Part shown: in pieces, positions 14,121-23,367 of the stretch
Numbering within the stretch: position 1 is the stretch's first letter
Layout: each line of letters opens with the position of its first letter
Origin: a virus
Reading direction: 5' to 3' (one strand)
DNA length: 54,978 nucleotides
Virus record (IMG/VR): IMGVR_UViG_3300012930_000006
Location: 1 to 54,978 of that record
Notes under the pieces: model-generated
What the model saw: the letters and a program-made list of their open reading frames with translations, nothing else
Database searches by the model: none
What the model was told of the DNA's origin: nothing
Translations under genes and position numbers: made by a program

Positions 14121-14870
14121 ATGACCCGCATGATCTGGCGTGTGGTCGCGGCGGTAGGTATGATGATTGTCTCGGTTATGCCTATTCTGGCACAAAATAG
14201 TTGGGAAACGCCCGGAGGTTCGCGTGCCCCTGGTGGCGTAATGATGTGTTTGAATTCGCAGGGACAGGCGGTTCCGGTCGATCAATCTGGTGCATGCCCA
14301 AGTGGAGGCGGTGGGGGTGGTGGTGTCACGATCGCGGACGGTGCGGATGCAACAAAGGGCGCAAAGGCTGATAGTGCATGTGCGAGCGACATCGCAACGT
14401 GTACGTTGATATCGCTCGTCAAGCGTCTCAACCAAAGCATCACGACACTGATCGCTGCAGTGACGTCGTCGATTCCCGCCGGAACGTTTCGCATCGGGTA
14501 CACCAGCGACGATCCGTGCGCCAACCTGATTAAAATCCCGATCCCGATCAGCCAGGCGACCAGCACGCAGATCATTTCCGGGACCTCGGCGCAGAAAATC
14601 TATGTCTGTTCATTCGCGCTGATCTCTAGCCCGGGTGAAAACGTAAACCTTATCGAAGGAACTGGAAGCGTGTGCGCGACGGGATCGACCGCGATGCTGG
14701 GATCGACAACTGCAGCGAACGGATTGAGTATTCCGGCAAACGGCGGTCTCACACATGGAAGCGGTGCCGGAACGGTTGCTGGCGCGGTCGCAACGCCAGC
14801 CGACAATGTGTGCCTGACGCAGAGCGGAACGGCTCGGGTGTCGGGAGTCCTCAGCTATGTCAAGCAATAA
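14121..14870 (+). CDS. exported, Gly-rich structural-type protein
   Basis: 249 residues from ATG 14121; ATG 14112 is an in-frame alternative. A Sec signal peptide is clear: basic start, hydrophobic core VVAAVGMMIVSVMPI, cleavage likely after LAQ. A Gly-rich hinge (SGGGGGGGV) and a beta-rich domain with paired Cys (CASDIATC, CANL, CSF, CAT, CLT) follow. This looks like an oxidised extracytoplasmic beta protein. Such a signal is unusual for a virion protein; it may be a receptor-binding or host-modifying factor. No family recognised. Confidence 0.7.
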   Translation: MTRMIWRVVAAVGMMIVSVMPILAQNSWETPGGSRAPGGVMMCLNSQGQAVPVDQSGACPSGGGGGGGVTIADGADATKGAKADSACASDIATCTLISLVKRLNQSITTLIAAVTSSIPAGTFRIGYTSDDPCANLIKIPIPISQATSTQIISGTSAQKIYVCSFALISSPGENVNLIEGTGSVCATGSTAMLGSTTAANGLSIPANGGLTHGSGAGTVAGAVATPADNVCLTQSGTARVSGVLSYVKQ

Positions 14871-14888
14871 CCAGTCCTCAGTGAACCC

Positions 14889-15629
14889 ATGCGCCGCTTG
14901 CTGACCATCTTTGCGCTGTTGCTGAGTGTTGTTGCGGCATATGCGCAGATCCCGCTGACCGGAGCAGGGCGGGGAACTCCGGGAGGAGGGGCAGCGGTCT
15001 TTGCCACCTATACACAGACCGACAACCCAGCGGCACAAGCGACGCCTGGAACTTCTACTGTTACATTTACAGCGGTCAATATTGGTACGGCGGTCTCCAA
15101 TCGGGTTGTCGTAATTACCTTCACGAATGCTGGTGTTATCGCGACCGCAATGACAATTGGTGGCGTGAACGCTACCAAGGCGGTCGAGGAGTCCAGTAGA
15201 GTATCATCGCTTCAAATTTGGTATGCGACGGTTCCGTCTGGGACGACGGCAAATGTCGTTATTTCATTTCCAAGCAACCCGACGAATTGCATTCTTGTTG
15301 CTGGAAATTTCAACAGCGGTGCATCGACAACACCAGCTAATACCCAAACTGGGCAGAGTGCATTATCAAATACGCAGGTATTAAATACGACTATACCAAC
15401 TAGTGGATTTGGTGTCATGGGAATCGTGACACTGAATGGAGTTGAAACACCAACATGGATTAATATGACGAATGTCGGCGGGGATACTACTACCAGCTCA
15501 AATGACGGGTCATCGCAAATTACATTATATACCGCTCATTCCATCACCGCTGGATCTCCTACTACCCTGACCGGAACATTGACAACCCCAACCCAGATTC
15601 ATTCGGTATCAGTGTCATGGGGTCCGTGA
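14889..15629 (+). CDS. exported beta-sandwich-like protein
   Basis: 246 residues. Signal peptide MRRLLTIFALLLSVVAAYAQ with probable cleavage after AYA. The mature part is Thr/Ser/Val-rich with alternating strands (TVTFTAVNIGT, RVVVITFTN), typical of an Ig-like or jelly-roll beta domain. A Gly-rich patch GTPGGGAAVF follows the signal. It overlaps the next gene by 13 bp and is less GC-rich than the portal gene. Likely a surface or adhesion-type component; no family assigned. Confidence 0.68.
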   Translation: MRRLLTIFALLLSVVAAYAQIPLTGAGRGTPGGGAAVFATYTQTDNPAAQATPGTSTVTFTAVNIGTAVSNRVVVITFTNAGVIATAMTIGGVNATKAVEESSRVSSLQIWYATVPSGTTANVVISFPSNPTNCILVAGNFNSGASTTPANTQTGQSALSNTQVLNTTIPTSGFGVMGIVTLNGVETPTWINMTNVGGDTTTSSNDGSSQITLYTAHSITAGSPTTLTGTLTTPTQIHSVSVSWGP

Positions 15630-17155
15630 TCCGCGCACTAGTTGTTGCTGCGGTCGCTCTCCTTTATTTCTCAAGCGAGCCTGCGACGACGTGGATACAT
15701 GGAGGTTTTACTTTCGATTCCACGTGGACGTGCTGGCGCACGCAGGCGTCTGGAGCCTGCCCGTTCACGGCTGGTCAATATTTTAATGCGACTGGCGACG
15801 GATCAACTAATGATGATACGGCCCTGGCCGCCATGATCGCTTATGGTGCTGCGCATAATCCGTCTCAGTTAAAGCTGTATTGGGGAAATGGTACAAACAG
15901 CGTCTTGGGCGGCACCAACATCATCAATTGGAGCCAAGCCAATAACAACGGTGTGCAGAATCTTTTGATCTGGGCGTACGGAGGAAAGGTCGACTACATA
16001 AACGTAGGGTTTCAGGCATTTCAGCAAAACAACTCCACGAGTGCGGCCATCAATACCGTGTCTGCTGGAGCGACCGCGCTTGTGGTTAATGATGGGAACG
16101 AAGGGCTATTTTCGTCCGGAGACATGATCGCCCTCACAGCCGATTGCCTGGACTTTGCGACCGGCGGATATCCGCCGACGTTTCAATTTCATCAGATCGC
16201 AAGAGTGACTAGTCGATCTAGCACAACAGTTAACATCGATGTTTCGACGATTGCCGGATACAAATCAACATATCCTGTCTGCGCCTTGGGTGGCAGCATG
16301 GGTTCAGGCGGTCCAGCGCGCATTTTCAAACTCGATCCGAGTTATGATTCAAACGTGGAAATTCGCGGCCTCACGTTACTCAATCCTGGCGCTTCTCAAT
16401 GGAACATTAATAGTCGTGTCGCGACGCTTTACGATGTAACGTTTCTCAACAGCTCGATCGGACCGAGCGCCAATCAGAACTTCACCTCATTTAATGGTAA
16501 CTTCCCTGTCGGCGCCGAGATCGACAAGGATGCTGATACGATGACGATCTCTGGCGGCACGATTGGGCAAATAGCGGTCCAAAGTGCGAGCCCTACCACG
16601 CTTAATCTGTTGAATTTGGCCATCAGTTGTTCAGTGAACGGCACGGCAATCAATACTACCATCAGAAACTCGACTGTCACCGCCGGCAGTTGCGACGGCC
16701 GAATCGCGCCAGGGCCAACGGGCTACGGTGGCGCTCAATCCTTGGTGGTCGACACTGTCACGTTTCCGGTAGCTACTGCGGACGCATGCGAGGTCGAAAC
16801 CGCAAACGTGTCATTTAGCAGTGGCGTATTTTCGATGTTGAAGTCAAAAAGCAACGCGATCAAAGACACGTTCTTTCGCTGTTTCGTTCCTGGCTTCAAA
16901 TACAAATTTGCATGGCATAATGCGGTGACGTCCAACTGCACCCCGCTGGCCGAGTTCACGGTGTCGGATATCAGCGAGGATGGCAGCAACTACAATGCGA
17001 CGATCTCAAATTGCAGTTGGGGTTCGTGCTCTGGAGCACTTCCGACACCAAGCTGCTCGGGCTCGCCGACGACCTACAGCCTCTACAACTCTCTGGCAAT
17101 CACGCAGACGAATATGGGCGGCTCGCCGAGCCTGCTTGGCTTCGCGGCGCCCTGA
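15617..17155 (+). CDS. exported beta-helix protein, tailspike-like
   Basis: 512 residues. The N-terminus has a hydrophobic segment IRALVVAAVALLYFSSEPA resembling a signal peptide. The segment FNATGDGSTNDDTALAAMIA is the motif that opens many pectate-lyase-like spike domains (GDG-x-x-DD-x-A). The body has many short Asn/Ser/Thr-rich repeats of a right-handed parallel beta-helix. It may bind or cut surface polysaccharide. A spike gene between portal and scaffold is out of the usual order and forms an exported-protein block with the two preceding genes. Confidence 0.72.
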   Translation: MGSVIRALVVAAVALLYFSSEPATTWIHGGFTFDSTWTCWRTQASGACPFTAGQYFNATGDGSTNDDTALAAMIAYGAAHNPSQLKLYWGNGTNSVLGGTNIINWSQANNNGVQNLLIWAYGGKVDYINVGFQAFQQNNSTSAAINTVSAGATALVVNDGNEGLFSSGDMIALTADCLDFATGGYPPTFQFHQIARVTSRSSTTVNIDVSTIAGYKSTYPVCALGGSMGSGGPARIFKLDPSYDSNVEIRGLTLLNPGASQWNINSRVATLYDVTFLNSSIGPSANQNFTSFNGNFPVGAEIDKDADTMTISGGTIGQIAVQSASPTTLNLLNLAISCSVNGTAINTTIRNSTVTAGSCDGRIAPGPTGYGGAQSLVVDTVTFPVATADACEVETANVSFSSGVFSMLKSKSNAIKDTFFRCFVPGFKYKFAWHNAVTSNCTPLAEFTVSDISEDGSNYNATISNCSWGSCSGALPTPSCSGSPTTYSLYNSLAITQTNMGGSPSLLGFAAP

Positions 17156-17377
17156 GCGCAATGACGGAACATGCATGGACTCGATGTCCGTGCTACACTC
17201 CGGCATGACATAGATTCGTCCGCACCACGAAACGGTGCACGGCATTTCGGACCCGCCGACCATAGGGCCCGTCGCAGGCGACCGCGATATGGCGCAGCGC
17301 TCCATCACAGACCGGGCGCATAAATGCGGTCTGCCGTCATCACGACGATACCGTGAATCTGAAAGAGGTTTTCCATC
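17156..17377 (+). other. intergenic leader before scaffold gene
   Basis: 222 bp with no convincing gene. Possible hairpins include GCACC/GGTGC (around ACGAAAC) nested within GTCCG/CGGAC near 17219-17253, and CAGACC/GGTCTG near 17309-17334. TACACT near 17201 could be a -10 element, but no good -35 stands at the right distance. It may contain a promoter or a structured 5' leader for scaffold and coat expression. Confidence 0.4.
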
Positions 17378-18481
17378 ATGGCCATTCGTGAAGTGGATGC
17401 CGAGGCGATCGGCAATGCGATCATCGCAACCGAGAAGGAAATCGCGGGAGATCCGTGGGGAATCGAAGAGGCTACTCTCGACGAGACGGGTGACCGTACC
17501 GTCGAGATGATGGGCGAGGGCCTCGAGGGCCAGCACGAGCCGGATGACGACGATGACGAAGGCGACGAGGATGACGAGTCCTCGGAGGCATCGGAATCGG
17601 AGGAAGGCGAGGGCGAAGCCGGAGAGGCTGCGGACAAGAGCGCCGATGGCGAGGCCAAGCCGGAACCCAAAGAGGGTGACGGCAAGGAAAAGCCACTGGC
17701 CGAGGTCGCGCCAGATTCGCGCGACCGTGTGCCCGCACGGCGTCTGCGCGAGCAGACCGATCGGACCAAGGCTGTGGAGGCCGAGCGTGATGCGCTCCGG
17801 CAGCAGCTCGAGGCCGAGCGGTCCGATTCAAGGAAGCAATTCGACACGCTCAACTCGCGTTTCGATGCGGTCCTGACTCAGCTCAAGCCACCCGCTCAGC
17901 AGCAGAACGGCGAAGCCAAGCCATCTGCGGTTCCGGATTTCTTCGAAGATCCCAACGCGTTCATTGCGCACCAGACCAAGCCGCTGCTCGACACCGTCTC
18001 GCAACTCCGCAACGACCTTGCGGCGCAGCGGGTCGAGACCAGCATGGCGATGGCTCACAGCAAGCATGGCGACAAGTTCGCCAAGGCTTACGAGGCTGTC
18101 ACCAAGCTTGATCCGCGCAATCCCGACGACAGGGCAACGGTGCAGCGGATTTACAGTTCCGCCAGTCCGGGCGAGGCACTTGTCTCCTGGCACGGCCGTA
18201 ACGAAACCCTGCGTCAGGTCGGAGATGATCCCGATGCGTATGCCGCGCGCTTGCGTAAGGAAGAGCGTGAGGCATTGATGAAAGACCCCGAGTTCCGCAA
18301 GCAGCTTGTCGAGTCGCTGCAAGCGGAGGCATCCACGGGCGATAATGGCAGAGCACGCACCACAGTCCGACTCCCGAAATCGTTGAACGGCGCGGCCGGC
18401 GGAAATGCCGGACGCAATGTGGCTCAGTTCGAGCACGACGATTCGGACAAGTCGGTCGCTGACTCAGCTTGGCGCACGTAA
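17378..18481 (+). CDS. capsid scaffolding protein
   Basis: 367 residues. A very acidic low-complexity region at about 50-95 (DDDDDEGDEDDESSEASESE), then a coiled coil at about 115-160 (RLREQTDRTKAVEAERDALR and onward) and a helical C-terminal half with a basic end. Length, acidity, coiled coil and position between portal and coat genes are all typical of podovirus scaffolds, which guide coat assembly and leave before packaging. GAAAGAGG precedes the ATG. Confidence 0.82.
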   Translation: MAIREVDAEAIGNAIIATEKEIAGDPWGIEEATLDETGDRTVEMMGEGLEGQHEPDDDDDEGDEDDESSEASESEEGEGEAGEAADKSADGEAKPEPKEGDGKEKPLAEVAPDSRDRVPARRLREQTDRTKAVEAERDALRQQLEAERSDSRKQFDTLNSRFDAVLTQLKPPAQQQNGEAKPSAVPDFFEDPNAFIAHQTKPLLDTVSQLRNDLAAQRVETSMAMAHSKHGDKFAKAYEAVTKLDPRNPDDRATVQRIYSSASPGEALVSWHGRNETLRQVGDDPDAYAARLRKEEREALMKDPEFRKQLVESLQAEASTGDNGRARTTVRLPKSLNGAAGGNAGRNVAQFEHDDSDKSVADSAWRT

Positions 18482-18590
18482 CCGCTTTTCGATCGATACG
18501 AAACAGGCTGCCGTGCGTCCACGGGCGCGCGTGAAAGCACAAGTTTCTCGGGAATAGCGGCAACGGCGCGGAACAGAAAGGACCGCGGCT
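18482..18590 (+). other. structured leader before coat gene
   Basis: Hairpins TTTCG/CGAAA (18487-18503), CCGTG/CACGG (18511-18524) and possible long-range CCGCT/AGCGG pairing (18482-18486/18556-18560). The stretch has GAAACAGGCT at 18500-18509 and CGGGAATAGCGGCAA at 18549-18563, which resembles GAAACAGGGCT and CGGGTAGCGACAA in the RNA candidate near 11.7 kb with nearly equal spacing. AAGGA precedes the coat ATG. A strong translation leader for the coat protein is likely. Confidence 0.4.
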
Positions 18591-19754
18591 ATGGCCGTAA
18601 CGAATACGCAAGCCAATAATGTCCTGATCAAATTCCGGAAGGACATCTATCGCGAGTATGTTCGCGAGAACCTGTTCTCGCCCTACATGGGGCAGGACCA
18701 GACGGCAATCATCCGGGTCATCACCGACCTCGACAAGGGCGGTAAGCAAGGTGGCGAACAGATCAACATTCCGTTGATCGCGCGCCTCAATGCGGCCGGC
18801 GTCGGCAAGGGCGTGTTGCGCGGAAATGAAGAGTCGATCGACAACTACGGACAGCGCATGTGGATCGACTGGTCGCGCAACGCGATCGTCATGGACAACG
18901 CCGAGGAGCAGCGTTCGTCCGTCGATCTCTTCGCCGAGGCCAAACCGATGCTTTCGGATTGGGGCAAGGAGAAGCAGCGCGACGAAATCTGTGACGGGCT
19001 CTATGCGCTGCCCTCGACCGCGGCACCGGCTGGCCTCGGTTCGCCGGCGGGGCAGCGGGTCAACGGTCTGCTGTTCGATGCTGCAACGGCGGCCCAGCGC
19101 AACACCTGGATCACCGACAACGCGGATCGCATCCTCGTCGGCAACTCCAACACCGCGAACCTCAGCGCCGGAAACTTTGCGGCGTCGATGCTCAACGTGA
19201 CGCCCGCGATGGTGATCTCGGGTGCTCTCGTCAACCGCATGAAGCGCTCGGCGAAGAAGGCCGATCCGCGCATCCGTCCCTTCAAGCTCAAGGAAAACGG
19301 AACGGAATGGTTCGTGCTCTTCCTCGGTCAGGAACAGTTCCGTGATGCGCAGAACGACGCCTCGATCCTCGCCGCCAACCAGAACTCGCGCGCCCGCGAA
19401 AATCAGGGTTATCTCAAGAACCCGATCTTCGTCGACGGCGATCTGCTCTACAACGGCGTGATCATCCGCGAGATCCCGGAACTCTCGACCAGGGCGCCGG
19501 TATTCTATACGACCGCCGGTCTCGGCGGAACGCGGATCGCGCCGGCTTTCATGTGTGGTCAGACCGCGATGGCGTGGTGCTGGGGCAAGATGCCGACGCC
19601 GACCTTCCTCAAGGAGGATGACTACCAGTTCCTCCGCGGGGCAGGCATCAAGATGGCATATGGTATCGGCAAGGTCGCGAAGCTCAGCCCCGCCAACCTG
19701 TTCAAGGAGTGGGGCGTGTTCACGGGCTTCTTCTCGGCTACCGCCGACGCGTAA
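18591..19754 (+). CDS. major capsid protein
   Basis: 387 residues. The opening (LIKFRKDIYREYVRENLFSP, then YMGQDQTAIIRVITDLDKGG) and the segment GEQINIPLIARLNAAGVGKG fit the P22/N4-type coat family (phage_capsid_3, also called DUF4043), which has the HK97 fold. It follows the scaffold gene and a structured leader. The codon choice is strongly biased to GC-ending codons, as expected for the most highly made protein. Family level is confident; the precise subfamily is not. Confidence 0.88.
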   Translation: MAVTNTQANNVLIKFRKDIYREYVRENLFSPYMGQDQTAIIRVITDLDKGGKQGGEQINIPLIARLNAAGVGKGVLRGNEESIDNYGQRMWIDWSRNAIVMDNAEEQRSSVDLFAEAKPMLSDWGKEKQRDEICDGLYALPSTAAPAGLGSPAGQRVNGLLFDAATAAQRNTWITDNADRILVGNSNTANLSAGNFAASMLNVTPAMVISGALVNRMKRSAKKADPRIRPFKLKENGTEWFVLFLGQEQFRDAQNDASILAANQNSRARENQGYLKNPIFVDGDLLYNGVIIREIPELSTRAPVFYTTAGLGGTRIAPAFMCGQTAMAWCWGKMPTPTFLKEDDYQFLRGAGIKMAYGIGKVAKLSPANLFKEWGVFTGFFSATADA

Positions 19755-19838
19755 TCCCGATCGGTCGAAACCGCGGCGCGCCGATGCTGGCGCGTCGCCT
19801 TACCTCATCATCATCTTCGGCCGAAGGAGGCCATCACA

Positions 19839-20351
19839 ATGATCCGCAACAAGTTGATCCGCGGCGCGCTGGCGTGTGCCATCGTCGCAGCCTCGGCGTG
19901 GGGCGCCATCGCGCTCAATGTCGATCAGAACCGCGTCATGCCGGCGCGGCAGAACGTGACCCAGCAGACGAACTACTATCGTCTGAAAATCAACTTCAAC
20001 GATCCGAACATCTCGCAGCCGCAAAAGTTCGGAAAGTTCCTGCAGAACACGTTCATCTCGAGCGTGTCGTGTCACGTCACCACGGCTTTCAACGCCGCGA
20101 CGACGAATATCCTCACGATCGGCACGAACCCGACGACCACGGGCGAGATCGTCGCGGTTGGCGGTGCCAACAAGACGATCAACCTCTCGTCGGCAACCTA
20201 CCAGTCGGTCACGGCCGCGGGATCTCTCGGCCTGTCGACGACAAGCGATGCCGACCATACGCTATATGCCGCTTACAGCCAGACCGGCACCGCGGCGACG
20301 GCTGGTGCGGCGACGTGCATCATCGAGTTCGTGCCGAACAACGACATGTGA
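19839..20351 (+). CDS. exported beta-rich protein after coat gene
   Basis: 170 residues with an N-terminal signal-like segment GALACAIVAASAWGAIAL. The mature part is Thr/Ala/Asn-rich and probably beta-stranded. GAAGGAGG precedes the ATG, a very strong site. Position straight after the coat gene and ahead of a terminator would suit a head decoration protein, but the signal-like N-terminus argues for membrane contact or for a processed virion protein. Unrecognised family. Confidence 0.65.
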   Translation: MIRNKLIRGALACAIVAASAWGAIALNVDQNRVMPARQNVTQQTNYYRLKINFNDPNISQPQKFGKFLQNTFISSVSCHVTTAFNAATTNILTIGTNPTTTGEIVAVGGANKTINLSSATYQSVTAAGSLGLSTTSDADHTLYAAYSQTGTAATAGAATCIIEFVPNNDM

Positions 20352-20373
20352 GATGGGTGCAAACCAGAGACGA

Positions 20374-20401
20374 CCCGGCGACTACGGCCGCCGGGGTTTT
20401 T
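20374..20401 (+). terminator. intrinsic terminator after coat operon
   Basis: CCCGGCG (20374-20380) pairs with CGCCGGG (20389-20395), loop ACTACGGC, then GTTTTT. It would lower read-through into tail genes, giving more coat and decoration protein than tail protein, unless antitermination acts. Confidence 0.8.
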
Positions 20402-20431
20402 CCCGATCTGTTTTCGATAAGAGGCTTTCAC

Positions 20432-20944
20432 ATGGCGACTGCGCCAAGAACTTCGTCTGATATCAGGAACGAACCCGCGTCATTGCTGCCGCCGGCCACG
20501 ACCGCGCCTAAAGAGGTGGGGTCGCCCGCAGCCGACAAAAAAGGGGAATCCGAACACGTCACATACCTTCCCTCGGAAGGAGACCCGATCAAGACGACGT
20601 GGATGGGCATTACGTTTCATGCGAATGTGCCGAAAGAGGTGACCAATCAAGCCTTGATCGCCAAGGCCAAGCAGAACCGGTTTTTCAAGGTCGGTGATTT
20701 CAACCCGGCGCGGGACCGCGTATCAGTCGAGAATACGCCGTTGCCAAAGACGTCGGAGCAGTACCGCGCGCACGCCGTCGCTTGGATCAAGACGGTCGAG
20801 AGCGTCGACGATCTCGACACCCGATGGCAGTCCGAAGAGACGCTGCGCATGCACTGCGGCGTCGGCACCGACGACATCGAATGGCTGCAGGATTTCCTCG
20901 GTCCGAAGCGTCACGAGCTCAAGAGACGTGGATTGCCGGGGTAA
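20432..20944 (+). CDS. hypothetical head-tail region protein
   Basis: 170 residues. A Pro/Ala-rich N-terminus (about 1-45) precedes a compact domain containing TTWMGITFHANVPKEVTNQA and KAKQNRFFKVGDFNP. The middle stretch resembles small proteins that sit between coat and connector genes in other podoviruses, but I cannot name a family. AT-rich GATAAGAGGC precedes the ATG. The gene follows the terminator at 20374-20401. Confidence 0.7.
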   Translation: MATAPRTSSDIRNEPASLLPPATTAPKEVGSPAADKKGESEHVTYLPSEGDPIKTTWMGITFHANVPKEVTNQALIAKAKQNRFFKVGDFNPARDRVSVENTPLPKTSEQYRAHAVAWIKTVESVDDLDTRWQSEETLRMHCGVGTDDIEWLQDFLGPKRHELKRRGLPG

Positions 20945-20950
20945 TCCGCG

Positions 20951-21346
20951 ATGGTCAGCGCATATCGTACGCAAAACGACCTCATCACCCAGACACTCAA
21001 GAACCTCGGGGTGATGTCGGCGGGCAATGCCGCCGACCCGGAGGATTTTGCGTATGTCAAAGAAAACGTCGACCCGACGATCCGGATGCTGGCGTCGCTC
21101 GACATCTGCTACATCGGCGACGTCGAAACCATTCCCGGAGAATTGTTCTCGGCGCTCGCCAATGTTCTCGCGGGCGAATGTGCGGACAAGTTCGGGTCGA
21201 CGACAGAGGATCGGATTTCGCTCAAGAACAACGGTCTAGGCGGCGCTGGAAACGTGCCTGTTGGTGCCGGGTCCGGCGCACAAATCCTCCGCCAGATCAA
21301 CCGCGGGCGCCCGACTTACGAGACGCTACGGACGATGTCGTTCTGA
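20951..21346 (+). CDS. head-tail connector/adaptor protein (P22 gp4-like)
   Basis: 131 residues, mainly helical, opening with YRTQNDLITQTLKNLGVMSA. Helical proteins of this size located directly before the gp10-like gene are the tail accessory factor (gp4-type) that docks on the portal ring. The call rests on position, size and helical content, with no catalytic motif. Its stop overlaps the next ATG (TGATG). Confidence 0.7.
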   Translation: MVSAYRTQNDLITQTLKNLGVMSAGNAADPEDFAYVKENVDPTIRMLASLDICYIGDVETIPGELFSALANVLAGECADKFGSTTEDRISLKNNGLGGAGNVPVGAGSGAQILRQINRGRPTYETLRTMSF

Positions 21347-23082
21347 TGGCAACCGGAAGGCCGATCGACATTCCATGGCCGCTGTCGTCGTTTCCTGGCG
21401 CTATGCCGCAGGAATCGGCCGGTCGGCTCATCAACTGCTATGCCGAGCCGCTTGGACAAACTCAGGCCGGCACCGGCGGCCGAGCGACGAAAGAACCACA
21501 AGTCGTCTGGCGCGGATGTCCCGGGTTCACGCCGTTCGCGCTCACGGGACAGACCGGTTATCGCGGCGGGCTGATCGTCAATAACCTTTCGTATGAGTGC
21601 TATAAGGACAATGCTTCTACGGTAGATGCGGCCGGCGCCATTGCATCTCTTGGCAATTTTCCTGGAACCAAAAAGGTCTCGATCGCGCGCAATCAGGCGG
21701 CATCTCCGGACGTCGTTGCGGTCGACATCGACAATGGCGCGTTCACACTGTCCGGCGGCGGTGCGCCGACGGCGTATAACGGCGGCGGAAATCTGCCACA
21801 GCCCAATGGGGTGTGCTATCACCATGGGTATTTTCACTTCTCGATCGGTGACAATCGGATCTTTGCGTCTGGCATCAATGCGCTGACGCAGAACGCCAAC
21901 ACATTCACGACATGCAATGCAGTTGCGTCCGCCGCGTTGCTGCGACCGATTGCCTATGCCGACCTGGTGCTCGCGTTCACGACGGGCTCGATCGAAATCT
22001 ACCAGGACACGGCGCAGCCGACACCGGACTATCCCTACACGCGACTGCAGGTTCTTAATGTCGGCCTGCTGGAAGCAAATGCGATTGCGGGATTCGAGGA
22101 CACCTTTGCCGATCTGCTATGGGTGGCGCAAGACTTCGGTGTCTACCGCATGCCGCCCAACTCGATCGGTTACGACAAGGTGTCGCCTCCGGATCTCGAT
22201 CGCCTGATCGAAGCGCAGCACAAGCTCGGCAACACGCTCGAGGCATATTGCTACATCGTCCAGGGTAAGAAGTTCTGGGGCCTGTCGTGTCCCGACTGGA
22301 CGTGGGAGGTAAACCTAAGCACCCTCGGGAAAGGTGTGGGGTGGCACGAGCGATCATCAATCAACGCCGCTGGAAACTTCAAACGCTGGCGCGCATCGGG
22401 TGGTCACCCGGCGTTCGGCAAGTGGCTCATGGGCGACACGATGAGCGAGTATCTCCACTTCGTCGATGACACGATGAACGATGAGAACGGCGCGGTGTTG
22501 TTGATGCGGATGGAATCCGGATCGGTGTCGGATTTCCCGAATCGTCTAAGGGTGCCGAGAGCGGATTTCAATTTTGTGACCGGTGTTGGACAGCCGACGC
22601 GCACTCTGACGATGAACGTGATCGACGCGGTATCGGGAACGGGGAATCAAATCCGCCTTATGGTGCTGAGCACCGCGCGCCTTGTGAGCGGCGACAATGC
22701 GACGATCGCGAGCATTCTTGGCACTGTCGAGGCCAACGGGACGTGGCCACTACAGGTCATCAACGGGCAGAATGTCGAGCTTGTCGGCTCCGCCTTCGTC
22801 CATGCCTACGTCTCGGGCGGGACGCTGACCGATCTCACGACGCCGCCCAACGTCAAGGCGCCGACGGTCGAACTCACCTGGTCGGATGACGACGGCGTGC
22901 TCTGGCGTAACCCGCGTCAACAGCCGCTCGGCGAGATCGCCAAGGCCAGGACGACTCGCATCTCGGTCAAGCACACCGGTATGTCCGGACCTCAGGCGCG
23001 GCGGTGGAGACTTTCGATCTCCGATCCGGTATACCGTGGATTTCTGGGAGCGACGCAGTCAACCGATCCGAAGGATTTTTGA
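21346..23082 (+). CDS. packaged-DNA stabilisation protein (P22 gp10-like)
   Basis: 578 residues. The N-terminal segment PWPLSSFPGAMPQESAGRLI then NCYAEPL is characteristic of the phage stabilisation family (P22 gp10), a tail-hub protein that plugs the portal after packaging. The rest is beta-rich (propeller-like) with repeated short strands. Length is close to the family's norm (about 470 to 600). It is followed by ejection-protein genes, as in P22-like genomes. Confidence 0.86.
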   Translation: MATGRPIDIPWPLSSFPGAMPQESAGRLINCYAEPLGQTQAGTGGRATKEPQVVWRGCPGFTPFALTGQTGYRGGLIVNNLSYECYKDNASTVDAAGAIASLGNFPGTKKVSIARNQAASPDVVAVDIDNGAFTLSGGGAPTAYNGGGNLPQPNGVCYHHGYFHFSIGDNRIFASGINALTQNANTFTTCNAVASAALLRPIAYADLVLAFTTGSIEIYQDTAQPTPDYPYTRLQVLNVGLLEANAIAGFEDTFADLLWVAQDFGVYRMPPNSIGYDKVSPPDLDRLIEAQHKLGNTLEAYCYIVQGKKFWGLSCPDWTWEVNLSTLGKGVGWHERSSINAAGNFKRWRASGGHPAFGKWLMGDTMSEYLHFVDDTMNDENGAVLLMRMESGSVSDFPNRLRVPRADFNFVTGVGQPTRTLTMNVIDAVSGTGNQIRLMVLSTARLVSGDNATIASILGTVEANGTWPLQVINGQNVELVGSAFVHAYVSGGTLTDLTTPPNVKAPTVELTWSDDDGVLWRNPRQQPLGEIAKARTTRISVKHTGMSGPQARRWRLSISDPVYRGFLGATQSTDPKDF

Positions 23083-23084
23083 GC

Positions 23085-23366
23085 ATGGCAGATCAGGGTC
23101 TAGACGGTTCGATTCAACCGTTCAATGCGGACGAGAAGTTCACCGACTACGACGAATCGAGAACGAAAGTCGTACGAATCGCGCCGGCAAAAACCGATGC
23201 AGAAAATGCGGCAAAAATTCGGGGCGAGATCACTTTCGAGCTCGAAAAGATGTGCAAGATGATCGACTCCGCAAAGGCGTCGGGATTCGATGTTGCGTTC
23301 CAATTGGCGAAGGATGGCCTTGGTCGCCAGTTCATCAACAGCCTGTTGATATCGAAGCCGTTCTGA
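23085..23366 (+). CDS. hypothetical protein
   Basis: 93 residues, mixed charge, mostly helical after residue 40 (AAKIRGEITFELEKMCKMID). Starts two bases after the upstream stop. No family recognised. Located between tail adaptor and ejection genes, so probably a minor virion component. Confidence 0.65.
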   Translation: MADQGLDGSIQPFNADEKFTDYDESRTKVVRIAPAKTDAENAAKIRGEITFELEKMCKMIDSAKASGFDVAFQLAKDGLGRQFINSLLISKPF

Positions 23367-23367
23367 C

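Noticed and set aside
19709-20430. Upstream extension of the 20432 gene
   Set aside because: The extended frame crosses the 19839 gene and a terminator in another phase; the proper start is ATG 20432.
20782-21345. Upstream extension of the gp10-like gene
   Set aside because: The extension overlaps two genes in other phases; the family-specific N-terminus begins at 21346.
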